Shown: in pieces, positions 1 to 8,861 of the stretch
Position numbering within the stretch: the first letter of the stretch is position 1
Layout: each line of letters opens with the position of its first letter
Source: JBFXAF01 sp050184585
Lineage (GTDB): Bacteria; Pseudomonadota; Alphaproteobacteria; Rhizobiales; Rhizobiaceae
Direction: 5' to 3'
Assembly: GCA_050184585.1 (NCBI GenBank)
Contig: JBFXAF010000013.1
Span: 31,526 to 95,525, forward strand
DNA: 64,000 nt
Program-made: the position numbers and the translations under genes
The notes under the pieces: generated by a model
What the model saw: the letters and a program-made list of their open reading frames with translations, nothing else
The model's database searches: none
What the model was told of the DNA's origin: nothing

Positions 1-15
1 GGAAAGGACCGCCGG

Positions 16-645
16 ATGAGCGACGCTTACGATTTCGCGGGCTACGGGGCGGGACGCCGCGTCGGATTCGGCGAGAAGCCGGGTTTCGTCGTGGTAGACC
101 TGCAGACCGGCTTCACCGACCCCGCCTACCCGCTCGGCCGTCACCAGATGGTGCATGCGGCCGTCGCGAACTCGGCGATCCTCCTGAAGGCCGCGCGGGC
201 GATCAAAGCGCCCGTCGCGAACATCTACACGGCCTATTCCAGCGCGCGCGACGCGCCGTACTGGAAGATCCCGACGGTGGTGAGCGACTTCCACCACGGC
301 ATGCCGGGAACGGAACTCGATCCGCGCATCTACGAGAAGGACTACGACGCCGTCTTCTGCAAGACCGGGCCGTCGGTGTTCTTCCAGACCGCGGTGGTGC
401 AGTATCTGATCAAGGAGCGCGTCGACACGGTCTTCGTCGTCGGCTGCATGACGTCCGGCTGCATCCGCGCCTCGATCATCGACGCGTTCTCCTATGGCTT
501 CCGCGTCATGGTGCCGGAGCCCTGCTGCGGCGACGTCGACGAAGGACCGCATCGGGACAATCTCAGGGACGTCGGCCGGCGCTACGCCGACATCGTCAGC
601 CTCGAGGAATCGCTGGATTATCTGGGGACGTTCGCGAGGCAGTAA
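16..645 (+). CDS. Isochorismatase-family cysteine amidohydrolase
   Basis: A 209-residue single-domain protein of the isochorismatase-like (N-carbamoylsarcosine amidase/nicotinamidase) hydrolase superfamily. The catalytic triad is visible: Asp28 in VVDLQ, Lys116 in CKTGPSVF, and the nucleophile Cys149 in GCMTSGCIRAS. Family members hydrolyse C-N amide bonds, for example carbamoyl, maleamate or ureidoacrylate substrates; the substrate here cannot be read from the sequence. The start has the purine-rich GGAAAGGA stretch 9 nt upstream. It has a paralogue at 2434-3066 with the same TSGCIRAS motif, and it precedes genes for CoA-dependent acid breakdown, so it probably releases an amide or carbamoyl group upstream of that route (inference). 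Confidence 0.85.
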   Translation: MSDAYDFAGYGAGRRVGFGEKPGFVVVDLQTGFTDPAYPLGRHQMVHAAVANSAILLKAARAIKAPVANIYTAYSSARDAPYWKIPTVVSDFHHGMPGTELDPRIYEKDYDAVFCKTGPSVFFQTAVVQYLIKERVDTVFVVGCMTSGCIRASIIDAFSYGFRVMVPEPCCGDVDEGPHRDNLRDVGRRYADIVSLEESLDYLGTFARQ

Positions 646-648
646 GCT

Positions 649-1281
649 TCAGGTGAACAGCCGGCTCATGAAGCCGGGCCGGCGTCCGCCACCCTCGGCC
701 TCCACGGTGTTCTGCAAGAGGTCGAGCGTGCGGTTGAGCAGCCGGTCGCGCTCCTCCAGCTCCTTGCGCGAACTCTGGCCGTTGTTGTAGGCGGCCTCCA
801 GCGCGGCGAGCGAGCGCTCGAGCATCTGGTCATACTTGGCAAGCGTTTCCTCCACCGCCGCCGGGACGTCGCCGATGTCCAGCATGCTCGCGGCCGGCAT
901 CTTCACGCCGTTGCCGCGTCCCGCAACCTGCTCCTGATTGCGCAGCGACTGGTCGAGCAGACCGAGCGTGCGGTCGAGCTGGGCTTCGAGGTCGGCGACC
1001 TGTCTGGCCCGGGACTCGGCGCTCGCGACGGCCTGTTCCAGCAAGGCGAGGCTGCGGTCGAGCGCCGCCGCCAGCGGCCCGTCGCCGCCCGACGAGCGGC
1101 CGCGCGGCCCCATGTCGCGCATGACCGCGTCATAACGCTCCAGCAGGCCCTGCTGCTTCTCGACGATGGCTTCCAGTTCGGCAACGGCGTCCTCGCGCTG
1201 CCGGAGCCGCGCAAGCATGCTCGCCGGGTCTCCCTGAAGCGTCGACCTCAGCCCCGGATCGCGCCCGTCGCCGGACTGCAT
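649..1281 (-). CDS. Coiled-coil protein of unknown function
   Basis: About 210 residues on the opposite strand to the cluster around it, ending 3 bp after its neighbour. No enzyme motif is visible. The protein is dominated by heptad-rich, Leu/Glu/Arg/Gln-rich stretches (for example LEAQLDRTLGLLDQSLRN and LEERDRLLNRTLDLLQ), which predict long coiled coils. The phrase DR-(S/T)-L-x-LL recurs about three times, suggesting internal duplication. The frame is open further upstream, but that part is Arg/Pro-rich and not protein-like, so I chose the ATG at 1281. I do not recognise the family. A structural or polar-scaffold role is only a guess from the coiled coil. Confidence 0.6.
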   Translation of the reverse strand: MQSGDGRDPGLRSTLQGDPASMLARLRQREDAVAELEAIVEKQQGLLERYDAVMRDMGPRGRSSGGDGPLAAALDRSLALLEQAVASAESRARQVADLEAQLDRTLGLLDQSLRNQEQVAGRGNGVKMPAASMLDIGDVPAAVEETLAKYDQMLERSLAALEAAYNNGQSSRKELEERDRLLNRTLDLLQNTVEAEGGGRRPGFMSRLFT

Positions 1282-1454
1282 CCCACAGAACTCCCGTACC
1301 CGCCGGCCATGCCGGTCCCGAAGCCGCACCCACAATCTGCCCGGCCGTAGCGCGATTGTGAAGAAACATGGTTGACAAAGGGTAACGGAATGACGGGCAG
1401 GACCGGCCGGCGCGCGGTTGCGCGATTGCCAACCGGCCGGCGCGGGAGTACGGT

Positions 1455-2423
1455 TTGTCCAGACAACTTCGCATGAAGGGCGCATCGGCAAGAATGGTGG
1501 ACGCGGTCCAGATCATCGAGGTTTCGCCGCGCGACGGCATCCAGAACGAGAAGAAGCTGCTCTCGACCGGCACCAAGCTCGAACTCGTCGCGCGCGCCGT
1601 CGATGCCGGCGTCCGGCGGCTGGAAGTCACGAGTTTCGTCAACCCCAGGCGCGTGCCGCAGATGGCCGACGCCGACGATCTGGTGCGGCGATTGCCGCGC
1701 GGCAACGGCGTCCGGCATATCGGGCTTGTCATGAACGAACGCGGTTTCGAGCGCGCCCGCGCCTGCGGCATCGACGAGATCAATTTCGTCGTCGTCTCGA
1801 CCGAAACCTTCAACCGCCGCAATCAGGGGGTGTCGATCGCCGAGACGCTGGCCGAGTGGCCGCGCATCGCAGCCCTCGCTCGCGAGGCCGGAATCGGCGC
1901 CGGCGTCACCATCGGCGCGACCTTCGGATGCCCGTTCGAGGGGGAGGTCGCGGTCGGGCAGGTCGTCTCAATCGCGGAACGCATCGCAGCCGAGAACCCG
2001 ATGGAGATCGCGCTGGCCGACACGATCGGCTGCGCCGCGCCCTCCGACATCAGGCTGAAGGTCGGAGCGGTGGCTTCCGCGCTTTCCGGCGTACCGCTGC
2101 GCTGCCATCTCCACAACACCCGCAACACCGGGCTCGCCAACGCGCTGGCGGCGATCGAATCCGGCGTCCTTCGTCTCGATTCCTCGATCGGCGGCGTCGG
2201 AGGCTGCCCGTTCGCGCCTGCCGCGACCGGCAACATACCGACCGAGGATCTCGTCTACATGCTCGACCGCATGGGCATCGACACGGGCCTCGATCTCGAC
2301 AGGCTGATCGAGACCGCTCATTGGTTGGGACGCGAACTGGATGTATCGCCGCCCGGTATGCTTCAGCGGGCGGGGCGCTTCCCGCAGGCCGGTCTCGGTG
2401 CCGGGGCCGAAGCGGCGGAATAG
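1455..2423 (+). CDS. Hydroxymethylglutaryl-CoA lyase family protein
   Basis: A TIM-barrel aldolase of the HMGL-like/DRE-TIM family, about 320 residues. Near the N-terminus is the Arg-Asp-Gly-Ile-Gln-Asn active-site motif (EVSPRDGIQNE). The metal-binding His-x-His-Asn is in CHLHNTRNTG, and the Cys loop GGVGGCPFAPAATGN is the HMG-CoA lyase signature. Members cleave 3-hydroxy-3-methylglutaryl-CoA or a similar beta-hydroxyacyl-CoA into a shorter acyl-CoA and a keto acid. The TTG at 1455 has a GGGAG ribosome site 6 nt upstream; ATGs at 1473 and 1494 are alternatives. Its position among CoA-transferase, acyl-CoA dehydrogenase and hydratase genes suggests that it does the final C-C cleavage of the pathway. 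Confidence 0.85.
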   Translation: MSRQLRMKGASARMVDAVQIIEVSPRDGIQNEKKLLSTGTKLELVARAVDAGVRRLEVTSFVNPRRVPQMADADDLVRRLPRGNGVRHIGLVMNERGFERARACGIDEINFVVVSTETFNRRNQGVSIAETLAEWPRIAALAREAGIGAGVTIGATFGCPFEGEVAVGQVVSIAERIAAENPMEIALADTIGCAAPSDIRLKVGAVASALSGVPLRCHLHNTRNTGLANALAAIESGVLRLDSSIGGVGGCPFAPAATGNIPTEDLVYMLDRMGIDTGLDLDRLIETAHWLGRELDVSPPGMLQRAGRFPQAGLGAGAEAAE

Positions 2424-2433
2424 GAGGGCACGG

Positions 2434-3066
2434 ATGGTCGACGAAAAGGACATCTACCGCAGGCAGGGTTTCGCGCAATCGGTCGGCTTCGGAGCCCGGC
2501 CGGCGCTGTTGATCGTGGATTTCGTAGTCGGTTTCACGGACCCGGCCCATTTCGGCGGCGGCAACATCGGTCCCGCGATCGACAGGACGGTGACGTTGCT
2601 CGGCCACGCCCGCGCCATGGGCTGGCCGGTCGCGCACACCCGGGTCGTCTATGCCGACGACGGCAGCGACGCCGGCGCGTTCACGGCAAAGGTGCCGAGC
2701 CTGCTCAAGCTTACCGAGGCGAGCCCGCTCTCCCAGATCGTCGATGAGCTCACGCCCTCGAGCGGCGAACTGATCATCCGCAAGCGCCAGGCTTCGGCCT
2801 TCTTCGGCACCGAACTCGCGGCCTGGCTCAGCTATCGTTGCGTCGACACGCTGCTGGTATCGGGCTGCACCACGTCGGGATGCATCCGCGCCTCGGTCGT
2901 CGACGCCGTATCCAACAACTTCCGCACGGTCGTCTTGACCGACTGCGTCGGCGACCGAGCCATCGGCCCTCACGAGGCGAACCTCTTCGACATGGGACAG
3001 AAGTACGCCGACCTGCGCACCAGCGAGGACGTGATGGGCCACTACCGGAAGGCCGACGCGGCCTGA
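2434..3066 (+). CDS. Isochorismatase-family cysteine amidohydrolase (second copy)
   Basis: A 210-residue paralogue of the protein at 16-645. The triad is Asp29 (IVDFVVGF), Lys117 (IRKRQASAFFGT) and Cys150 (GCTTSGCIRAS). The ATG at 2434 follows a GGAGGG ribosome site and lies 10 nt after the lyase stop, so the two are probably co-transcribed. The frame is open upstream through the end of the lyase gene, but that part is a shadow. Two such amidohydrolases in one operon suggest two successive C-N hydrolyses or two related substrates. Known relatives include N-carbamoylsarcosine amidohydrolase and maleamate amidase; the actual substrate is undetermined. Confidence 0.85.
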   Translation: MVDEKDIYRRQGFAQSVGFGARPALLIVDFVVGFTDPAHFGGGNIGPAIDRTVTLLGHARAMGWPVAHTRVVYADDGSDAGAFTAKVPSLLKLTEASPLSQIVDELTPSSGELIIRKRQASAFFGTELAAWLSYRCVDTLLVSGCTTSGCIRASVVDAVSNNFRTVVLTDCVGDRAIGPHEANLFDMGQKYADLRTSEDVMGHYRKADAA

Positions 3067-3104
3067 CAGCCAGCACGCTGGCGTAACCGGCGGCGGAGGA
3101 GGCC

Positions 3105-4535
3105 ATGCTGGACATCGCGCGAGACAAGACCGGGGTCGCGGCGCGGCCCGCCGCCGGCGCCATCGCCTCCGCCCTTGCCCGCTTCGTCGCGACGACGGGC
3201 GGGGGCGAGATTCCCGCGCCGGTGGGCTCCCGCGCCATGCACCACATCCTCGACGCCGTGGGCATCGCCCTGGCGGTTTCGCGCTACGACTATGCCAGGA
3301 AGGCGGTCGACGGTCTTGGGCTCGTCTCGGCCGAGGGCGCGGTTCCGGTGCTCGGCTTTCCCGCCGCATGGGCGCCGCGCGACGCCGCCACGATCAACGG
3401 CCTGCTCTGCCACGGCCTCGACTTCGACGACACCCACCTCAAGGGCGTCATCCACCCCACGGTAGCCCAGTTCCCGGCGGCGCTCTCGGCCGCCGTCATG
3501 GCCGGTGCAACCGTCGGCGAGATGGTTTCGGCCTACATCCTCGGCGTCGAGACGTCCGTCCGCATCGCCAGCGTCGCCAGGGGCGGCTTCCATCGCGCCG
3601 GGTTCCACCCCTCGGGGGTCTGCAACGCGCCGGCGGCGGCGCTTGCCGCCGGCCGCCTGCTCGGGCTCGACGAGACCGGCCTGCGCCACGCCCAGGGCAT
3701 CGCACTGTCGATGGCTTCCGGCACGCTCGAATTCCTCGAGGACGGAGCCTGGACCAAGCGGCTCCATCCCGGCTGGGCGGCGTCGTCCGGCATTACGGCG
3801 GCGGCGATGGCGAAGGCCGGTTACGTCGGCGCGACCTCGCCCTACTCCGGACGCTTCGGCCTCTACCGCGCCTTTCTCGGCGGCGAAGACGAGTGCGATT
3901 ACGGCCTCGCGACCGACGGACTCGGATCGGACTGGGAACTGTTCCAGACCGCCATCAAGCCCTATCCCGCCTGCCATCTGACCCACGGCTGCATCGATGC
4001 CGCGATCAGTATCGCCAGCGAGCACCGGCTCGAAGCCGACGACATCGCCTCGGTCGAGGCGCTGGTCCATGCCGACATGGTGCCGACGATCTGCGAACCG
4101 GTCGCCTCGAAGCGGCGGCCGAAGAACGGTTACGACGCGCAGTTCTCGATTCCGTTCCTGGTCGCCACCGCGCTGCTGGAAGGGCGGATCACCATCGCTT
4201 CCCTCGAAGAGGACCGGCTGCGCGATCCCTCGATCCTCCGCCTCGCCGACAAGGTGGACTACGCGACCGATCCCCGGTCCGGTTTCCCGAGGCACTATTC
4301 GGGCGAAGTCATCGTCACCACCGTCGACGGCCGCCGTATCGCCGAGCGCGCACAGGTCAACAGCGGTGCACCCGACATGCCCGTGACCGATGCCGGCATC
4401 ATAAAGAAATTCGAAGGCAATGCCGCGACGGCGTTGCAGCCGGCGGGGGTCGAGGCGCTCATGCGCCTCATCCTCTCCGCGGACGGCGACCGCCCGGCCC
4501 GCGACTGGGCGGCGGCACTCGGCACGTTTCACTAG
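3105..4535 (+). CDS. MmgE/PrpD family protein
   Basis: A 476-residue cytosolic protein of the MmgE/PrpD fold. That family includes 2-methylcitrate dehydratase, cis-aconitate decarboxylase and iminodisuccinate epimerase. Family-typical stretches are GLLCHGLDFDDTHL, IHPTVAQFPAAL, GFHRAGFHPSG and KPYPACHLTH, in the usual order, and the length is normal. The start ATG has GGAGGA directly upstream. The family acts on substituted di- and tricarboxylates by dehydration, decarboxylation or epimerisation, and the motifs do not settle which. Followed after 8 nt by the MaoC gene, so part of the same operon. Confidence 0.85.
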   Translation: MLDIARDKTGVAARPAAGAIASALARFVATTGGGEIPAPVGSRAMHHILDAVGIALAVSRYDYARKAVDGLGLVSAEGAVPVLGFPAAWAPRDAATINGLLCHGLDFDDTHLKGVIHPTVAQFPAALSAAVMAGATVGEMVSAYILGVETSVRIASVARGGFHRAGFHPSGVCNAPAAALAAGRLLGLDETGLRHAQGIALSMASGTLEFLEDGAWTKRLHPGWAASSGITAAAMAKAGYVGATSPYSGRFGLYRAFLGGEDECDYGLATDGLGSDWELFQTAIKPYPACHLTHGCIDAAISIASEHRLEADDIASVEALVHADMVPTICEPVASKRRPKNGYDAQFSIPFLVATALLEGRITIASLEEDRLRDPSILRLADKVDYATDPRSGFPRHYSGEVIVTTVDGRRIAERAQVNSGAPDMPVTDAGIIKKFEGNAATALQPAGVEALMRLILSADGDRPARDWAAALGTFH

Positions 4536-4543
4536 GGGTACGC

Positions 4544-5053
4544 ATGGTCTACGGCACGAAGAATGTCGGTCCCAACCGCTTCCGCGAGGAGATCGGCCGC
4601 TGCTACGAGGACTTCGAGGTCGGCGCGATCTACGAGCACCGGCCGGGCCGCACGATCAGCGAGGCCGACAACACTTGGTTCACGCTGCTCACCATGAACA
4701 CGCACCCTCTGCATTTCGACGCCGAATACGCGGCGAAGTCGGAGTTCGGGAAGATGGTGGTGTCGAGCCCGCTGACGCTCGCCATCGTGGCGGGCATGAG
4801 CGTCTCCGACGTCAGCCAGAAGGCCATCGCCAATCTCGGCTGGACCGACATCGAGCTGACTGCCCCCGTCTTCGTCGGCGACACGATCTATGCCGAGAGC
4901 GAGGTGCTGGAGAAGCGCGAATCCAAGTCGCGCCCGACCCAGGGCATCGTCACCGTCGCCACGCGCGGGATGAAGGCGGACGGTACGGTGTTCATGCGCT
5001 ACGTGCGCAAGATCCTGATCCCCAAGCGCGGCCATGCCGTCGGCGACGAGTGA
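4544..5053 (+). CDS. MaoC-family acyl-CoA hydratase/dehydratase
   Basis: A 169-residue hot-dog-fold protein of the MaoC/(R)-enoyl-CoA hydratase group. The hydratase motif sits at residues 52-57 as Asn-Thr-His-Pro-Leu-His, followed by FDAEYAAKSEFG. Classical MaoC proteins have Asp-x-Asn-Pro-x-His, so the Asp and Asn positions are replaced here. Similar sequences are, to my knowledge, seen in the branch that includes mesaconyl-CoA and itaconyl-CoA hydratases. Expected reaction: reversible hydration of an enoyl-CoA made by the acyl-CoA dehydrogenase that follows. It starts 8 nt after the MmgE/PrpD stop. Confidence 0.85.
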   Translation: MVYGTKNVGPNRFREEIGRCYEDFEVGAIYEHRPGRTISEADNTWFTLLTMNTHPLHFDAEYAAKSEFGKMVVSSPLTLAIVAGMSVSDVSQKAIANLGWTDIELTAPVFVGDTIYAESEVLEKRESKSRPTQGIVTVATRGMKADGTVFMRYVRKILIPKRGHAVGDE

Positions 5054-5060
5054 GGCGAAG

Positions 5061-6215
5061 ATGAACCTTCACGCGAACGACGACGACCGCCTGATCCTCG
5101 ACTCGATCGACCGCTTTCTCGAACGCGATGTCGCCCCGCACGTCCACCGGCTGGAGCACGACGACGTTTGGCCCGCCGAGATCGTCGAGAAGATGCGCGA
5201 ACTCGGCCTGTTTGGCGCGACCATCGGGACCGGCCATGGCGGGCTCGGCCTTTCATGCACCACCTATGCGACCATCGTCGAGAAGGTGAGCCGGGTCTGG
5301 ATGTCGCTGTCGGGGATCTTCAACTCGCATCTCATCATGGCGGCCGCGGTCGAGCGTTTCGGCACCGAGGACCAGAAGGCGAAGTGGCTGCCGCGATTCG
5401 CTTCCGGCGAGTTGCGCGGCGGCATCGCGCTGACCGAACCCGATGCCGGCACCGACCTCCAGGCGATCCGCACCAGGGCCCGGCGCGACGGCGAGGATTG
5501 GATCGTCGACGGGACGAAAACCTGGATTTCCAACGGCATCCAGGGCCATGTGCTGGCCGTGCTGGTGAAGACCGATCCGGACGCCGAGCCGCGCCACAGG
5601 GGCATCAGCCTCTTCCTGATCGAGAAGGGTCCAGGATTCACGGTGTCCCGCAAGCTGGAGAAGCTCGGCTACAAGGGCATCGACTCGGCCGAATTGCTGT
5701 TCGACGCCTGCCGAGTGCCGGGCGAAAACCTCATCGGCGGCGTTCCCGGCAAGGGTTTCGGCATGATCATGGCCGGGCTTGAACTCGGCCGCATCAACGT
5801 CGCCGCGCGCGGCGTCGGCATCGCCCAGGCGGCGCTCGACGAGGCGGTGAAATACTCCCAGGTCCGCAAGACCTTCGGCAAGCCGATCTGCGAGCACCAG
5901 GCGATCCAGCTCACCCTCGGCGAGATGGCGACGCGCACCGAGGCGTCGCGCCTCCTGGTGCGCAGCGCGGCGGCCGCCTACGATCGCGGCGAACGCTGCG
6001 ACATGGAGGCGGGCATGGCGAAGTATTTCGCCACCGAGTCCGCGCTGACCAATTCGATGGACGCGATGCGTATCCACGGCGGCTACGGCTACTCCAAGGA
6101 GTTCCCCGTCGAACGGCTTTACCGCGACGCGCCGCTGCTCACCATCGGCGAGGGCACCAACGAACTGCAACGCATCATCATCGCCCGCCAGCTAATCGCC
6201 CGGAATCCGGTCTGA
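5061..6215 (+). CDS. Acyl-CoA dehydrogenase
   Basis: A 384-residue FAD enzyme with N-terminal, middle and C-terminal acyl-CoA dehydrogenase domains. Visible signatures are ALTEPDAGTDLQ (middle domain), RKTFGKPICEHQAIQ (C-terminal domain) and IHGGYGYSKEFPVERLYRDA followed by GEGTNE, where the catalytic Glu of this family lies. It introduces an alpha-beta double bond into an acyl-CoA and passes electrons to ETF. The ATG at 5061 follows GAGGCGAAG and sits 7 nt after the MaoC stop. An in-frame ATG at 5034 overlaps the MaoC gene and is less likely. Together with the hydratase and lyase it makes a short beta-oxidation-like sequence. Confidence 0.9.
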   Translation: MNLHANDDDRLILDSIDRFLERDVAPHVHRLEHDDVWPAEIVEKMRELGLFGATIGTGHGGLGLSCTTYATIVEKVSRVWMSLSGIFNSHLIMAAAVERFGTEDQKAKWLPRFASGELRGGIALTEPDAGTDLQAIRTRARRDGEDWIVDGTKTWISNGIQGHVLAVLVKTDPDAEPRHRGISLFLIEKGPGFTVSRKLEKLGYKGIDSAELLFDACRVPGENLIGGVPGKGFGMIMAGLELGRINVAARGVGIAQAALDEAVKYSQVRKTFGKPICEHQAIQLTLGEMATRTEASRLLVRSAAAAYDRGERCDMEAGMAKYFATESALTNSMDAMRIHGGYGYSKEFPVERLYRDAPLLTIGEGTNELQRIIIARQLIARNPV

Positions 6216-6218
6216 GCG

Positions 6219-7427
6219 ATGCCGCCGACGATGCCCCTCACCGGCCTCAAGGTTCTTGCCTTCGAGCAGTACGGCGCGGGGCCGTTCGGCACGCAGTTCC
6301 TCGCCGACCTGGGCGCCGAGGTGATCAAGGTGGAATCGCCGTCGGACGGCGGCGACATGGCGCGTGGCGTCGGACCGCATTTCCTGGAGGCGGAGGGCGC
6401 CTCCAACGCCAGCCTGTTCTTCCAGGCCTTCAACCGCAACAAGCGCTCGATCACGCTCGACTTGTCGAAGCCCGGATCGCGACCGGTGCTGGAACGGCTG
6501 GTGGCGCGCTCCGACGCCGTCGCCAGCAATCTCCGGGGCGACGTGCCGGCAAAGCTCGGCCTCACTTACGAGGCGCTGGCGCATGCCAATCCGAAGATCG
6601 TCTGCGCCTTCCTGTCCGCCTACGGCCGCGAAGGCAGCCGCGCATCGTGGCCGGGCTACGACTATCTGATGCAGGCGGAGGCTGGCTACTTCTCGCTGAC
6701 CGGCGAGGCGGGAACCCCGCCCTCGCGCATGGGGCTCTCGATCGTCGACATGATGACCGGCCTCGGCCAGGCCTTCGCGCTGGTCAGCGCGGTGCTCGGC
6801 GCGCGCCAGACCGGCCGCGGCATGGACATCGACATCTCGCTCTTCGACCTCGCCTGCTTCAACCTTTCCTACCTGTCCGCCTGGTATCTCAACGCCGGCC
6901 ACGCGCAGGGGCGAGTCGGGCGTTCGGGACACCCCTCGCTGACCCCCTGCCAGCTCTACAGGACCCGCGACGGCTGGATCTTCCTGATGTGCAACAAGGA
7001 GAAGTTCTGGCCGATCCTGTGCGATGCGCTTGGCCATCCAGAATGGGCGCGCGACGAGCGCTTTGCCGACTTCAAGGCCCGCCTCGCCAACCGCCCGATC
7101 ATCGAGGATATGCTGGACGACGCCCTGTCGACCAAGACGACCGCCGAGTGGCTGGCGCTGTTCGGCGGGCGGGTCCCTGCGGCTCCCGTGCTCGACGTCG
7201 CGCAGGCTCTGGACAGTCCGTTTGTCGCCGAGCGCGGTGCGATTCAGGATCTGGACCATTCGGCCGCCGGACCGTTCCGCATGCTTGCGACGCCGGTCCG
7301 CGTGGCAGGCGCGGAGCCGCCGGCAAATCCGGCGCCGGAACTTGGCGCGGATACCGAAAGCGTGCTGACCGAGATCGGCTACGGACCCGACGAAAGGGTG
7401 AGGCTGCGGGATGCCGGCGTCGTCTGA
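6219..7427 (+). CDS. CaiB/BaiF-type (class III) CoA-transferase
   Basis: A 402-residue family III CoA-transferase. The N-terminal nucleotide-binding part is seen in LADLGAEVIKVE. NLRGDVPAKLGLTYEAL and CAFLSAYG are typical, and Asp177 in SIVDMMTGLGQA aligns with the catalytic Asp that forms a mixed anhydride in formyl-CoA transferase. It moves CoA between carboxylates, so it is the likely activating step of the cluster. It starts 3 nt after the dehydrogenase stop, and its end overlaps the amidase start by 17 nt, which implies one transcript and possible translational coupling. Confidence 0.88.
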   Translation: MPPTMPLTGLKVLAFEQYGAGPFGTQFLADLGAEVIKVESPSDGGDMARGVGPHFLEAEGASNASLFFQAFNRNKRSITLDLSKPGSRPVLERLVARSDAVASNLRGDVPAKLGLTYEALAHANPKIVCAFLSAYGREGSRASWPGYDYLMQAEAGYFSLTGEAGTPPSRMGLSIVDMMTGLGQAFALVSAVLGARQTGRGMDIDISLFDLACFNLSYLSAWYLNAGHAQGRVGRSGHPSLTPCQLYRTRDGWIFLMCNKEKFWPILCDALGHPEWARDERFADFKARLANRPIIEDMLDDALSTKTTAEWLALFGGRVPAAPVLDVAQALDSPFVAERGAIQDLDHSAAGPFRMLATPVRVAGAEPPANPAPELGADTESVLTEIGYGPDERVRLRDAGVV

Positions 7428-8766
7428 ACCGACAGCAGCCATGAAGGTGGCGACGAAGGTCGCCGGCCAGCTGGCGCGGATCGCGCGCCACGACGGCGAC
7501 TATCGAGCCTTCATCACGGTGACGGCTGAGGATGCCCTCGCCGCCGCGCGCAAGCTCGACCACGCGGCCGGGCCGACGGGTCCGCTCCACGGCATGACGG
7601 TCGCGATCAAGGACAATGTCGACGTCGCCGGCGCACCCACGACCGCGGCGAGCCCACTGCTCCGCGACAATCTCGCTGCTGCCGACGCACCGGTCGTTGC
7701 CCGTCTGCGCAAGGCGGGCGCCGTGATCGTGGGCAAGGCGAACATGCACGAATGGGCGATCGGCCCGACCGGCCTGAGCAGCCGCGCACCCCATGCCGTC
7801 AACGCATGGAACCCCGCTCACATGCCCGGCGGTTCGTCCAGCGGCTCCGGCGTGGCGGTGGCGCTGGGCTTCGCCGACGCAGCGATCGGGTCGGACACAG
7901 GCGGCTCGGTGCGCCTGCCCGCCGCCTTCAACGGCGTCACCGGGCTGCGACCGACGGTCGGCCTGGTGCCGAACACCGGCAGCCTGCCGGTCAGCCCGCC
8001 ATTCGACACGCTTGGGCCGCTGGCCTGCGCCGCCGTCGATGTCGCCCGCATCCTTCAGGTGATCGCCGGCCACGATCCCGATGACCCCCTGTCGGCCGAC
8101 CGCCCTGCCGACGACTATCTGTCCGCCATGAACCGACGCGTCGCCGGATTGCGCATCGGCGTTCCGCGCGGCTGGTTCTTCGCCGACCTCGATCCGCAGG
8201 TAGCCGCCGCGGTCGCCAGGGCGACGGCGGTGTTCCGCGACCTGGGCGCCGCAATCGTCGAGATCGACCTGCCCGAAGCCGATCGGGCGGGGCCGATGGT
8301 CGCCTTCAACGTCATCCTCGTCGACGCCTTCCAGACCCACCGCGACCGCATCGCCGACCACAGGGACGCGTTCGGCGAAAATGTACTGTCTCGCCTCGAC
8401 ATCGGCGCCGGCATCGCGGCCGTCGACTACGCGGCGGCACTGCGCTGGATGGAACGCTGGCGGCGGCAGTTGCGATCGGCGTTCGACGGTATCGACGCGA
8501 TCCTGTCGCCCACCACGCCCTGCCCCGCGCCCGCGATCGCATCCGCCGAACCCTACCTCGACACGGTGCGGCGCATCACACGGTTCACCTATCCGTGGGT
8601 CGCCTGGGGCGGACCGACGGTCTCGGTACCCTGCGGCTTTGCCGGAGGCCTGCCGGTCGCGTTCCAGCTCACCGGGCGCTGGTTCGACGAGGCGACGATG
8701 CTGCGTCTGGCGCACGGCTTTCAGGGCGCCACGGATTGGCATCTCCGGCGGCCGGACCTCTCCTGA
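7411..8766 (+). CDS. Amidase (amidase signature family)
   Basis: A 451-residue amidase-signature hydrolase. The Ser-cisSer-Lys triad is visible: Lys67 in VAIKDNVD, cis-Ser142 in PGGSSSGSG, and nucleophile Ser166 in GSDTGGSVRLPA. It hydrolyses a carboxamide to acid plus ammonia or amine. The ATG at 7411 lies inside the end of the CoA-transferase gene; the ATG at 7441 is an alternative with a poorer ribosome site. With the two isochorismatase-fold enzymes this is the third C-N hydrolase of the cluster, which supports an amide- or ureide-containing growth substrate (inference). Confidence 0.88.
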   Translation: MPASSEPTAAMKVATKVAGQLARIARHDGDYRAFITVTAEDALAAARKLDHAAGPTGPLHGMTVAIKDNVDVAGAPTTAASPLLRDNLAAADAPVVARLRKAGAVIVGKANMHEWAIGPTGLSSRAPHAVNAWNPAHMPGGSSSGSGVAVALGFADAAIGSDTGGSVRLPAAFNGVTGLRPTVGLVPNTGSLPVSPPFDTLGPLACAAVDVARILQVIAGHDPDDPLSADRPADDYLSAMNRRVAGLRIGVPRGWFFADLDPQVAAAVARATAVFRDLGAAIVEIDLPEADRAGPMVAFNVILVDAFQTHRDRIADHRDAFGENVLSRLDIGAGIAAVDYAAALRWMERWRRQLRSAFDGIDAILSPTTPCPAPAIASAEPYLDTVRRITRFTYPWVAWGGPTVSVPCGFAGGLPVAFQLTGRWFDEATMLRLAHGFQGATDWHLRRPDLS

Positions 8767-8861
8767 TGGGCCGCGCCGCCTATGGTCGCGTCGAAAATGG
8801 TCGGAGCATAACCCGCCGCCGCCGCCTTGCATCCGGCGATACGGGGGCCTATCCCGATGCC

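Noticed and set aside
3042..4532. Long antisense open frame (496 codons) opposite the MmgE/PrpD gene
   Set aside because: It is the shadow of a high-G+C coding region: Arg/Gly/Asp-rich translation without motifs, while the plus strand encodes a clear family protein.
7099..8832. 577-codon minus-strand frame opposite the amidase
   Set aside because: Arg/Gly-rich shadow; the amidase signature on the plus strand is decisive.
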